Part shown: piece after piece, positions 1 to 15,272 of the stretch | How the letters are laid out: every line of letters begins with the position of its first letter | How positions within the stretch are numbered: position 1 is the stretch's first letter | Source of the DNA: Euonymus europaeus | Lineage: Eukaryota > Streptophyta > Magnoliopsida > Celastrales > Celastraceae | Direction: 5' to 3' | NCBI GenBank assembly: GCA_963580455.1 | Contig: OY756957.1 | Span: 29,852,501 to 29,916,500 of the forward strand | DNA: 64,000 nt | Position numbers and translations under genes: made by a program | Notes under the pieces: generated by a model | The model's database searches: none | What the model was told of the DNA's origin: nothing | The model's input: only the letters and a program-made list of their open reading frames with translations

Positions 1-106
1 GACAAAAATAATTCATATTGAGGCACTTTTACAGGATAACTTTGGCATACCATACCTGTTTTTTGTCAAGTTATATTCATTAAATTTGACTACGGCATAC
101 CATTAA

Positions 107-1018
<912 letters not shown>

Positions 1019-1616
1019 GAGTAAACTGATTTTTTTTGTTAAACATGTTATTACATAACATTTCCTGTTCTTTATGGCTTTGAATGGACGAAAAGAGATT
1101 CTTTTGTAGGTTTTTTTATTTCTTTTGTAGGTTTTTTTATTTATTGCAGCGGGTGCCTCCTGAAAACCAACTTTCTCATAAAGTCAGTGTAATGATTAAT
1201 GAAATCATCACATGTTATTGGGTACGAAGTAGAATTTAAGGTACCGAGAAATCAAAGTAGTCGGAATATGTATTTTGAATTTAACATTGCCATGTGTTTG
1301 GAGTCTATGAACCAGAAATGCTTCGACGCCTAACCATATGTTGACGTTTCTTCTCATCGGTCAAAGTAATGAGGCTTCGAAATCCCACTATCATATAATG
1401 GCAAGTTGACAACCCATCTGGTCAAACCAAGCTATAAAAATGTCTAAATTCTCAGCCTCACTATATGCAGACCATATCAAAACCACTAGGAACCTTCAGA
1501 ATAAAGAAAAAGGTAGCCGCCTTTATCCTTCTTCTTCTATCGTTTCTAGGTCTTCATCTTTTAGTTCCCCTGAATTTATGTGTTTTGGAGGTTACTGTAG
1601 ATTATAGAAATTGTTC
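1019..1616. other. Gene-free spacer between tandem receptor kinases
   Basis: The spacer holds the 3' flank of the first kinase and the promoter and 5' leader of the next. A 22-bp pyrimidine-rich segment is duplicated head to tail at about 1099-1142. No other gene, RNA or repeat was recognised. Confidence 0.5.
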
Positions 1617-5575
<3,959 letters not shown>

Positions 5576-6632
5576 ATTCCATTCAATACTTCATTGCATA
5601 CACGCATATAGCAAATGTGTATACTGTATAGGCCATGCATAGCTTCTTTTCGTTTCTTCTTGTTCTGTTTCCTTTTTTCCCCTCTCTTTTGGACACTGCG
5701 AGGAACCAAATTCTTTTCTTGTTGATAAGTCATAACTAAATATGAATACATAGAAGATGCTTTCAGAAATTACAGAACAAGCAGAAACTGAGTTTATGAT
5801 TGTCTGAAATGCAGATACTCTGAAATCAAACAAAGAAATCATGGGCTGTTATTTGAAAGCTGGTGCCGGGACTGTTAGAGTGGAATGTATCATGTTATAT
5901 ATCATAGAAATCATGTAAAATATGATTTGAGCAGAAACATATGATCTGATACGAAACATACAAATTAATCAGAAAAGTTATGAAGAACCCACGTGGCTTA
6001 TACTAACATGCTTTGACGGTCTGAGAAGTCATCAACAACAACTAATTTTGGACATCATCAGAATCCATAACATGGAAACAGAGACTTTGCATTGCACGTA
6101 TATTTGTTCCAAAAGACAAAAACAAGAAAGCCGGGCAGCATGACTAGACTCTTCATGTTTGAGAAACGGACGCGGTTTGTTTACATTTGTAGATGACCTT
6201 CTCTACATGTAAAAAACATGGTTTAGACTTTAGAGTCCTTCCTCACTGTGTTTTATTGGTTTTTATTTAGTTAAATTTCCAAAATGGTTATTTATAACAA
6301 AAAGTAATATGAAACTTTGAACTTGAAATTGCTAAATTAGTGAAAGGTCGGTGAAAACCCACCAAGAAGAAGAAGCCCAAGTCAGGCCCAAAATTCTCCA
6401 TGGCATGTTTTCTGTTTACATCAGGTTTAGTCCTTTGGTTTCTGTTTACATTTGGTAGAAGGAGAGACGACGACCAAGACACTAGAGAAAAGCCAAGAAG
6501 AGTCAACAGTCAGCACAATTGTCCTTTCTTCTCTTCCTATCAAACCACACCAAATGTCTTCAACCTGAACGAACCAAAGCATCTTAACGAGAAACCCAGA
6601 TCGCTCGAGGGAGGAAAGCCCATTATTGAAGA
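5576..6632. other. Intergenic spacer, promoter of the SD1-8-like kinase
   Basis: About 1.06 kb between two + strand kinases. It contains the 3' flank of the first and the promoter and leader of the second. Short open frames here have no family resemblance. No repeat of note was seen. Confidence 0.4.
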
Positions 6633-9600
6633 ATGATAGCCAAAACAAGTCTGTTCATCACTTTTTTCACTCTCGTACCCTCTATAGCCATCTCGACAGA
6701 CACCTTAACCGCAACCGAATCACTCACGAATAACCAAACTCTCGTCTCTGCAAGTGGGGTTTTTGAGTTTGGATTCTTCAAACCAGGCGATTCAAAGAAA
6801 TTTTACTTGGGTGTTTGGTACAAAACCATTCCAGACAAGACGGTCGTTTGGGTTGCTAATAGAGAGAATTCACTCATAACCTCGTCTGCAACTCTTAAGC
6901 TCAACAACCAAGGGCTCCTTCTTGTTGATGAGGCAGAGAATCTCGTTTGGTCATCAAATGAAACCAAAATCAAGGCTGATAATCCAGTTTTGCAGCTGTT
7001 AGATACAGCAAATCTTGTTATAAGAGAAGCAAACAACAATGATCCAGATGGGTATCTGTGGCAGAGCTCTGATTACCCAACTGATACTCTGTTACCATCA
7101 CTGAAGCTAGGTTGGGATCTTAATACCAGTTTGAACAGGTACTTAAGTTCATGGAGAAGCAGCGATGATCCTGCCACTGGTGATTTCTCTTTCAAGATAG
7201 ATTATCATGGATTCCCAGAAGCATTTTTATGGAACAGAGGGGTTAAAAAGTATCGAAGCGGGCCGTGGAATGGCTTGAGATTCAGTGGAGTGCCAGAAAT
7301 GAGTCCTCTTCCTAACATGCACTTCTCTTTTGTCACTAATCAAGACGAAGTTTACTACACTTTTGAAATAACAAATAAGAATTTTTTTTCAAGGTTAGTT
7401 GTGGATCCATTTGGGGAATTACAGAGATTTACATGGATTGAAGACAAGAAAGAATGGTCAAAATTCTGGTACGCACCAAAAGATCAATGCGACAGTTACA
7501 ACGAATGCGGTCCATATGGTATTTGTGATTCAGATTCTTCTCCAGTCTGCAAGTGTACAAGAGGGTTTGAGCCTAAAAACCCAACAGCTTGGAATTTGAG
7601 AGATGGGTCTGCTGGGTGTGTTAGGAAAACCGAGTTAGAGTGTGCCAAAGATAAGTTCTTGCACATGAAGAACATGAAGTTACCAGAGAGTACTAGTTCA
7701 GTTGTGGATGTGAATATGAGCCTTAAGCAATGTGAAGGTTTGTGTTCCAAGAATTGTTCTTGTACAGCTTATGCTAATTCCAATATCACCAATGGAGGCA
7801 CAGGTTGTGTTATTTGGACAAGTGATCTCTTGGACATGAGACAATATACATACGTTGGTCAAGTTCTTTATGTAAGATTAGCAGCTTCTGATCTAGGTAC
7901 TCTCCCTCTCTCTCTCCCTCTCCCTCTCTCTCTCTCTCTCCCCTTATAATTTCCTCTATTTTTCTAATGAAAAAAGTCCCTAAAAATGGAAACCTGGGTA
8001 TTTATTTCTGGGATTTTAATGTTTAGGAATGTACTTGGAAATTAGGGTTGTTTAATTTAATTTTTTAAAACAAAATTCTAAATTTAAAAGCTTTTTACCT
8101 TAGGCAGAGACTCAAGTTGCCCATTTTATTATTTTTCTTTAAGATGAATTTTGGGGGATAATTGGACCTATGGATGACTAAAATTTGTAGGAGGGAGAGA
8201 GACAATCCTAGGAAGTATAGGTGATTATTTGATGTAAGAACCCTACAAAGTTCTAATTTATAATCTCACAAAGTTAGCTGCACAATTGGTGGTTATTATA
8301 AAACAAAAGTCTATATAATTAGCTTATCAATCTTGGGTGCTAAAAAATTAAATTCTAGGAAGTGTCAAGGGAATAGATACATGCCACGTGTCCCAAAGGG
8401 TCAATTTTTTTTGACTTTGTAGTTCAGTGGGCCCCGCGTATTAATTTGGTTTCAGGGAAAAAATTGCATATGTGGGCCAGTTGCTATCTATGGTTAGTCG
8501 AATAATTTATCAGTTAGCCGCGAATCACATGTTGATTAAGTTGCCTGTGAGCATTGCTTTCCTTTTTGTCTTCCTTTAATGGTTCCGTGATAATGGCTTA
8601 ATTAATTAGACTATACGGCTTAGGGATGGCAATGGCGTTGCGGATGAAATTGTCATCTCTTCTATCAAATTCTAAATTCTAATGCCGCAACTGTGGGCCG
8701 CCATTTTTGACTTTGTGGGTAAAGTTGTTGGGCCAGACCCATGAGCTCTTTTTGACTCTCTAATATTTGTTACCACTTTTAATGGCGAAAAAAGATCCGT
8801 TTCGCAAGCATACAAAAAATCTTAAAAGTTTTCTTTAAGGGGGTTCCACTGGAATGTTTCCCGAATCACAAAACTTACGAAGTTGGAAACTTTGAATTTG
8901 ATTAACTCTGGAGGAAGTGGAAATGGTACTGGAATGTAGTAAAGTTTATAGCTTTGGAAACTTTGAATTTGATTAGCTTTGGAGGGAGTGGAAATGGTAC
9001 TGGAATGTAGTAAAGTTTCTAGCTTTATAAATGTCAATGTCATTATCAACCAGGAACTTCGTGTACCCTATTGGTTTATAGCTTTGGAAACTTTGAATTT
9101 GATTAGCTTTGGAGGGAGTGGAAATGGTACTGGAATGTAGTAAAGTTTCTAGCTTTATAAATGTCAATGTCATTATCAACCAGGAACTTCGTGTAGCCTA
9201 TTGGTCTACCACAGAATTTTCCCCTCGTTCCGACTCCATTGAAGTATACTGTGGGTCTTTTGTGTAGGTGAGTTAGGTAGCCACAACCGGGTTTTCAACT
9301 TTTCTGTTGATTTTTCTCTCTCTGGTTTTCTTTTATCTTGAAGCGGTGCTACTTATATTTTTCAATTATGATATAATATCTACTTGGTTGCTGCCACTGT
9401 CCTGTAGTTGTGTTGCATAAATTCTATTGGATGTAATTCAATTAGGAACATTAAAAACATTTGAAACATCTTAAATAATTGTGGCCGATGAAGATGAATG
9501 TGTGAAATAAATTGATGACCAATTTGTGCATTTCAGATGATAGAGGGAACATACAGCTTGTGGTAATTGGCATTGCAGTTGGTAGTGCAGTTTTAATATT

Positions 9601-11214
9601 AGCGCTGATTGTGTATTTTGCATGGAAGAGGAAGGCATTGCAAAGTGTATGCAAGGGAGAAACTGATAGAAAAGGTAAGATAAACATGGTATTATCCATT
9701 AGTATATCAGAATTGAGCATGTAAATGAGTTGTGAAGAGTGTAATTGTTTTTTCTTCCTACATATGAATCAGGTGCACCTGAAAGAAGCCAAGATTTTCT
9801 GTTAAATGAAGTAGTCATCTCAAGTAAGAGAGAGTACTCGAGTGAAAAGAATGTTGATGATTTGGAATTGCCCTTGTTTGATTTTGGTACCATAGTGACA
9901 GCTACCGATAACTTCGCTGATGAAAATAAACTGGGACAAGGAGGATTTGGTTGTGTTTACAAGGTGAAATCATTGGTTTTTTAATTGAAATCCAAATGCA
10001 TAAAAGCACATACCTGTTGCAAAATCCTGATAAAACTGTGTGGGAATGCCAGGGTAGGTTGATAGAAGGTCAAGAAATAGCGGTAAAGAGACTGTCAAAG
10101 AACTCTGGACAAGGAACAGAAGAATTCATGAACGAAGTCAAGTTAATAGCCAGGCTTCAACATAGAAATTTGGTTCGCTTGCTTGGTTGCTGCATTGAGA
10201 TGGATGAAAAGATGCTGATTTACGAGTACATGGAACACAGAAGCCTGAATGATGTTATATTCAGTTAGTCCCTCTTGGTTTTCTCTCATGTTTTATACTT
10301 CAGAAGTGTTTTCTTGGCATTCATTCATTTGAAATGCTGTCCCAGGTAAATCGAGGAGCTCCTTATTGAATTGGCGAAGGCGCTTCAACATCATGTGTGG
10401 GATTGCTCGAGGACTTCTATATCTTCACCAGGATTCTAGATTCAGAATTATCCACAGGGATCTCAAAGCTAGCAATGTTCTACTTGATGGAGAAATGAAC
10501 CCCAGAATATCAGACTTTGGCATGGCTAGAATTTTCGGTGGAGATCAAACGGAAGCAAATACTAAGAGAGTTGTTGGCACGTAGTAAGTATCATAAACCA
10601 GCGTTGCATTCGTGTTGAGATCAACAACAGTTCACTAAACTTTGCCTTTTTTTGTTATTGGTGACATGCAGTGGTTATATGTCTCCTGAGTACGCAATGG
10701 ATGGTCTATTCTCTGTAAAGTCTGATGTTTTCAGCTTTGGCGTTCTAATTTTGGAGATCGTAAGTGGAAAGAAAAATAGGGGATTTTATCATTCAAACAG
10801 TGAACTAAATCTTCTTGGACATGTAAGTACAAGTGAACAACTAAACAATCTACAAGATTGCAACATTATTATTGACCAAAACCTTAAATTGATATATTGC
10901 AGGCCTGGAGACTATGGAGAGAAGAAAAGGGACTGGAACTGATAGATCAAGCAGTGGGTGAATCATATTCCCCAAATGAAGTTTTAAGGTGCATACAGGT
11001 TGCTCTATTATGTGTCCAAGAGCGAGCTGAAGACCGGCCAACCATGTCATCTGTGGTTTTGATGTTGAGCAGTGAAAGTGCACCAATGGCCCAGCCTAAA
11101 AAGCCCGGGTTCTGTCTCGGAAGGAATCCTGCTGAATTCAGTTCATCTTCTGGTAAGCAAGATGAATCATGCACCGTGAACGAAGTAACAGTCACAGCCC
11201 TACACCCTAGATAG
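6633..11214 (+). CDS. SD1-8: G-type lectin S-receptor-like Ser/Thr kinase, SD1-8/ARK3-like, complete
   Basis: Exons are 6633-7896, 9537-9674, 9773-9963, 10053-10263, 10346-10583, 10672-10822 and 10903-11214, encoding 834 residues with phases that all close. The order is signal peptide (about 1-20), B-lectin (WVANREN), S-locus glycoprotein domain, EGF-like/PAN Cys cluster, transmembrane helix in exon 2, then kinase. ATP-binding Lys543 lies in IAVKRL, catalytic Asp640 in HRDLKASN, and DFG Asp658 follows. The C-terminal tail ends TALHPR. Intron 1 is unusually long (1,640 bp), starts in a CT microsatellite directly at the donor, and holds 130-bp tandem repeats. Extracellular sequence resembles Arabidopsis SD1-8/ARK3 from memory. 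Members of that class interact with U-box/ARM ligases, and one such gene lies 3 kb downstream; a functional link here is only inference. Confidence 0.93.
7897..7944. repeat. CT-rich microsatellite at the donor end of intron 1
   Basis: A run of CTCTCC and CT repeats begins within a few bases of the GT donor at 7897 and ends near 7944. Length variation here could affect splicing of the SD1-8-like gene, but that is inference. Confidence 0.8.
8881..9207. repeat. Tandem repeats of about 130 bp inside intron 1
   Basis: A unit starting near 8941 recurs near 9071 (period about 130 bp) and is nearly identical across its length, including the stretch ending in CTATTGGT. A diverged partial copy of the first 65 bp precedes it at 8881-8947. 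The repeat accounts for part of the intron's unusual length. No coding potential was seen. Confidence 0.85.
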
Positions 11215-12190
11215 ACTGAGAGATTAAGATTAATCCTTATCCAGTGCACTTGTATATCAAAGACAATATAGGGGTTTCCTCTATATATCCTCTACTGAAA
11301 TTTTTGGAACATATTTTGAGTGTTGCTATATATTCATTGGAGTTCTTTGTTTGACTTGGTTAATTCCATGGAATGAAAGTTCTTTTTTTAATTTGCCAAA
11401 CTTGGTCTTGTCATTATTCACTATGATATGGGAAAACGATTTCGACTTTTTTAAGGATGATAGAGTCGGCAGTGATGTAATGTTACAACTTGTATGCTTA
11501 AATCACTGCTCCAAATATTATGGAAATTCTTGTTTTCCAAGGCATCCATCCAATATGGCTTCTAAGCCTTTATCTGTATTGATTACATGAGTAAACAATA
11601 CTCATGCACAAAGCTTCCACACAGTAAACAGGATCGGAGACAGTGCAAGATGTTTGCGATTACATGAGTAAACAATACTCAAGCACAAAGCTTCCACACA
11701 GTAAACAGGATCGGAGACGTGCAAGATGTTTGCAGTCTAAGGCATAAAAGATTCTGTACCTTTTATTCTTTCTCAGGCAAAAACAATTAGGTGGTTAGGT
11801 TCCCAGCCACTCAATTAAAATTAAAACGGCATTGTTGACTGATGATTGGTAATTACTATAGCAAAATAATACAGCATCAGATATATGAAATCATCCATTA
11901 GTCATCAATGGAGTATCAGGGTTGATCTTGTCCAAGTACTTCAACTTGCTGACCTACGGCTACACCTCCCTTGAATATCTTCATAGGTTGAGATACTATA
12001 TTATCTTTTTCCTGGGATCTCTTTAGCTGCAATCGCATGACCAATTCACGTCAGTTGTTCAAATTGGTACGAAGATTCAACTAAAGGATATTTGGCATAT
12101 GAAGTCAGGAAGAGACCGCAAATTTCCTGTCATAGTCATGGTAGCTTCACATGGAAATTATCTCCAGTCAAATCGTCACTGGTATTGGTC
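11215..12190. other. Intergenic spacer downstream of the SD1-8-like gene
   Basis: The spacer contains the 3' flank of the upstream kinase, a 77-bp tandem duplication (listed separately) and the relic promoter of the lectin pseudogene. Nothing else was recognised. Confidence 0.4.
11581..11733. repeat. Two-copy 77-bp tandem duplication
   Basis: Positions 11581-11657 and 11658-11733 are nearly identical. They differ by one substitution and one small deletion. The high identity points to a recent duplication. No gene lies in it. Confidence 0.9.
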
Positions 12191-12900
12191 ATGAGTCCAG
12201 TAATACTGTATCTGATCATATTACTTCCCTTCCTAATTATCCAACTCTGCACACCATTAGACATCACAACCCCAACCACTTCCATCTGAGACGGTGACTT
12301 AATCATCTCCATTGGACAAAGCTTCGCTCTTGGATTCTTCAGTCCTGGTAATTATTCCCGTCGCTATGTGGGTGTATGGTATCACAAAGTTTCAGAGCAA
12401 ACAGTTGTTTGGGTCGCAAACAGAGACAGCCCCCTCAATGATACCTCGGGAGTGCTCTCAATCCACGCTCAAGGAAACCCCGTCCTTCACCGAAACAATC
12501 AAACGGCTCCAATCTGGTCCACCAATGCCTCGGTGCCGTGGATGAAAAACTCTGTAGCGAAGCTCCTGGATTCTGGGAATCTTGTTCTGCTTCAGAGTGA
12601 TAGCCAGAGTGTCTTGTGGCAAAGCTTCGATTATCCAACTGATACTATGCTTCCATTCTTGAAACTCGGGTTGGATCGACGAACTGGATTCAACCGTTCT
12701 TATCGTCTTGGAAGTCCAAGGATGATCCGGGAACTGGAACCTGTACGTATAAAATTGACCCAACTGGGTACCCTCAGCTGTTCCTATACAAAGGTACTGC
12801 CCGATGGTGGCGACCCGGCCCATGGAACGGCCGAAGATGGAGTGGCGTCCCCGAAATGACGCCAAACTACATCTTCAACGTCAGTTTTGTCAATGATGTA
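12191..12900 (+). pseudogene. S-receptor-like kinase lectin-domain pseudogene
   Basis: The sequence encodes a signal peptide (from ATG 12191) followed by a B-lectin domain with motifs ALGFFSPGN, VVWVANRDSP and LWQSFDYPTDTMLPF, then the start of the S-locus glycoprotein domain (RPGPWNG, SGVPEMTP). It is broken twice: an in-frame TGA at 12287-12289, where a Lys or Arg codon is expected before DGD, and a frameshift near 12695 between the RTGF and SWKSKDD segments. Homology stops near 12900, before the PAN, transmembrane and kinase parts. Codons between the lesions remain well conserved, so loss was fairly recent. It is the last member of the tandem array and belongs to a different subclass from the two intact neighbours. 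Confidence 0.9.
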
Positions 12901-13250
12901 GCACTATACATATATATACATTGGCATCCTATTAACTGTATCTATTACAACAATGTACATGTATAACTTATTACAACAGAGGAAAAAACAATTGTCTCGA
13001 GACAATTAACAGTCTTATCAATCCATGTATTTGTTTACTTTCCTTTTTGGTTGATTAGTGATGCTTGGCCTTATTTTAGTTATGAAATTTGAACACAAAG
13101 TCCCAGCCTGGTATCATAGTAAGAAATCTAATGGCTTTTTAATAACTGTAGAAACGGCCAAACTGCCATGCAGAAGAAGTCAGTCTCATGAATCACGTTA
13201 GTCTCTATTCATGATGAATTGATGATTATGAAAATGAAAAGCAAAGTAAA

Positions 13251-13283
13251 GAGGAGAGGAGAGGAGAGGAGAGGAGAGGAGAG
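13251..13283. repeat. (GAGGA)n microsatellite, about six units
   Basis: Six perfect copies of a purine pentanucleotide followed by GAG. Confidence 0.95.
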
Positions 13284-14049
13284 ACCACCCACAAGTTATG
13301 GCCTTAGCCCTTATGGCCTTATGGGCATGTCAGCGACTCTCATTATTGGGTCCTTTTTTAAGTAAATAAGCCAAGGAAAGAAGAGGCTGAAATGGTTGAG
13401 CCAATCTAATCCTTCCATCGCTTTCTTTCCTGCTTTCCCAAAATAAATCTAAGCCATCAATGTCTGCCACAGCTGTCATGTGATAAATTGCATACCGTGG
13501 ACTCCACAACAGTTTAACAAGTGTAAGCCACAAGGTTGATTAGGGTTTTTTTTTTCTTTTTCTATTGGTCATTGGCTTTTGACAATTGGGGCTTTTTATT
13601 AAATTTTGTTTAATAAAGTCACACCTTGCACGCTAACATCACTATCACATTAGTTTTTTACTTTAATTCTGAGCCATTAATTAAAGGTGAAGACCGTTTG
13701 GGATGAAACCCAATGATATTGGCCTGTCAAAGTAACCAACAAAACCCTAACAAGAAAGAATGATGGAAAAAAAAAAAGGAGAAGAAGTCCTCTCAAAATC
13801 CTCAACATACCCTTCTCCATTTCATTATTAACTCACCAATTCCGTAACTTTAGGCCTTTAATTGACGTTGTGCTAATTGGGTAATTGTATTGATTTGGTA
13901 AGGACGTAGTAGTCTTTTTGAGTGAGGGACATAGCAGCCTCACGAGCTTAAAGCCCAGACCTTTATTTCCTTCTTCCCATTTATCCATTGATGGAGGAAA
14001 GTTCTTCTCTGAATGCTTCCAAAACCTTGCAAAACCCCTCCCAAAGTAT

Positions 14050-14117
14050 AGAGAGAGAAAGTGAAACTGGGATTTAGAGAGAGAAAGTGAAACTGGGATT
14101 TAGAGAGAGAAAGTGAG
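14050..14117 (+). repeat. 26-bp tandem repeat in the PUB8-like 5' leader
   Basis: A GA-rich 26-bp unit occurs at 14050-14075 and 14076-14101, with a 16-bp partial third copy at 14102-14117. It ends 18 bp before the start codon and so is probably transcribed as 5' UTR. Confidence 0.9.
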
Positions 14118-14135
14118 TGAGAAGAAGAAGAAGAA

Positions 14136-15272
14136 ATGGCGACTCAGTTCCCTGACGATTTCAAGTGCCCCATTTCGCTCGAGATAATGACCGACCCCGT
14201 GATCTTAACATCGGGTCACACCTTTGACCGGGCTTCAATCCAACGGTGGCTAGACTCCGGACATCGGACTTGCCCGATTACCAACCTTTCCCTTCCAGAA
14301 TTCCCATCTCTAATACCCAACCACGCCCTTCGGAGTATGATTTCCAACTGGAACCCGGTCTCCCCTCTCAATTCACAGCCCGAACACCAACCAATACAAA
14401 CGTATTCCAGGCCACGTCCACAGCCACAGCCGCGAGAATTAATATCCACTCTCACTTCTCGAAGTTCCTCCATTGAGGCAAAGTTTGACTCCCTTGCTCA
14501 ACTCAACAAACTCTCCAAACAAGACCCTGCTATTCGCAGGCACTTGACCGAGTCAGGCGCCGTTTCGGCTGTTCTCCGCTGCGTTTATTCGCCCGAGACA
14601 GCGCTACAGGAGAAAGCCCTCTCTTTGCTACTGAATTTATCGCTGGATGATGACAATAAAGTGGGTCTTGTTGCTGAGGGTGCGATTGGGCGGGTAGTGG
14701 CTGCTCTCAAAACCGGGTCACCCGATTGCCGTGCCATAGCCGCCACCATTCTAACGAGCCTTACGGTTGTGGAGGTGAATAAGGCGACCATTGGTGCGTA
14801 TCCAGACGCCATCAGAAATCTTGTGAGGATTATAAGGTATGGAGAGGGCAGAGAGGTGAAAGAGGCAGCCACTGCACTGTACGCAATATGCTCTTTCCCT
14901 GATAATAGGAGGCGTGCGGTGGATTGTGGGGCCGTACCTATTCTGTTCCGGATTGTGGAATTGGGGCTGGAGAGGGCAGTGGAAGTGTTGGGAGTATTGG
15001 CAAAATGTAAGGAAGGGAGGGAGGAGATGGGGAGGATTGATGGGTGTGTGGGGATTTTGGTGAAGGTGTTGAAGAATGGGAGTGCAAAGGGAGTTCAGTA
15101 CGCACTCTTGACATTGGATTTTTTGTGTAGCTATAGCGAGTTAATGTGCAGGGAAGCCGGGAGAGAAGGCGTTTTAGAGATTTGTGTGAGTTTGGTGGAG
15201 GATGAGAATGAGAAGATAAGGAGGATTGCTTCAAGTTTGGTGCAGACTCTGAGTGGGAATCGCTTGATGTGA
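14136..15272 (+). CDS. PUB8: U-box/ARM-repeat E3 ubiquitin ligase, PUB8-like
   Basis: This intronless gene encodes 378 residues. The U-box lies at about residues 6-80 (DDFKCPISLEIMTDPVIL, SGHTFDR, the RTCPIT turn) and should recruit ubiquitin-charged E2 enzymes. Residues about 110-375 are ARM repeats with recurring Leu/Ala-rich helices (for example LLNLSLDDDNK, AIAATILTSL), the likely substrate-binding part. The start ATG follows a GA-rich leader and gives the U-box directly at the N-terminus. There is no UND domain, which matches the short PUB8/PUB9-type class and the roughly 374-residue length I recall for Arabidopsis PUB8. Position next to S-receptor kinases and near a bHLH gene matches Arabidopsis At4g21350, which strengthens the name. 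Substrates are unknown. Confidence 0.92.
   Translation: MATQFPDDFKCPISLEIMTDPVILTSGHTFDRASIQRWLDSGHRTCPITNLSLPEFPSLIPNHALRSMISNWNPVSPLNSQPEHQPIQTYSRPRPQPQPRELISTLTSRSSSIEAKFDSLAQLNKLSKQDPAIRRHLTESGAVSAVLRCVYSPETALQEKALSLLLNLSLDDDNKVGLVAEGAIGRVVAALKTGSPDCRAIAATILTSLTVVEVNKATIGAYPDAIRNLVRIIRYGEGREVKEAATALYAICSFPDNRRRAVDCGAVPILFRIVELGLERAVEVLGVLAKCKEGREEMGRIDGCVGILVKVLKNGSAKGVQYALLTLDFLCSYSELMCREAGREGVLEICVSLVEDENEKIRRIASSLVQTLSGNRLM

Larger units (their letters stand above)
12901..14135. other. Intergenic spacer and PUB8-like promoter
   Basis: The spacer contains a short TA run near 12907, a GAGGA pentanucleotide repeat at 13251-13283, several poly-A/T tracts and the leader of the U-box gene. 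No gene was recognised. Confidence 0.4.

Noticed and set aside
1611..1616. Two codons upstream of the B120-like ATG as part of the protein
   Set aside because: The frame at 1611 begins with TTG. The first ATG is at 1617, directly followed by a second ATG.
12458..12865. 135-codon - strand frame over the lectin pseudogene
   Set aside because: It is a shadow of the lectin-coding strand; the + strand carries clear lectin motifs.
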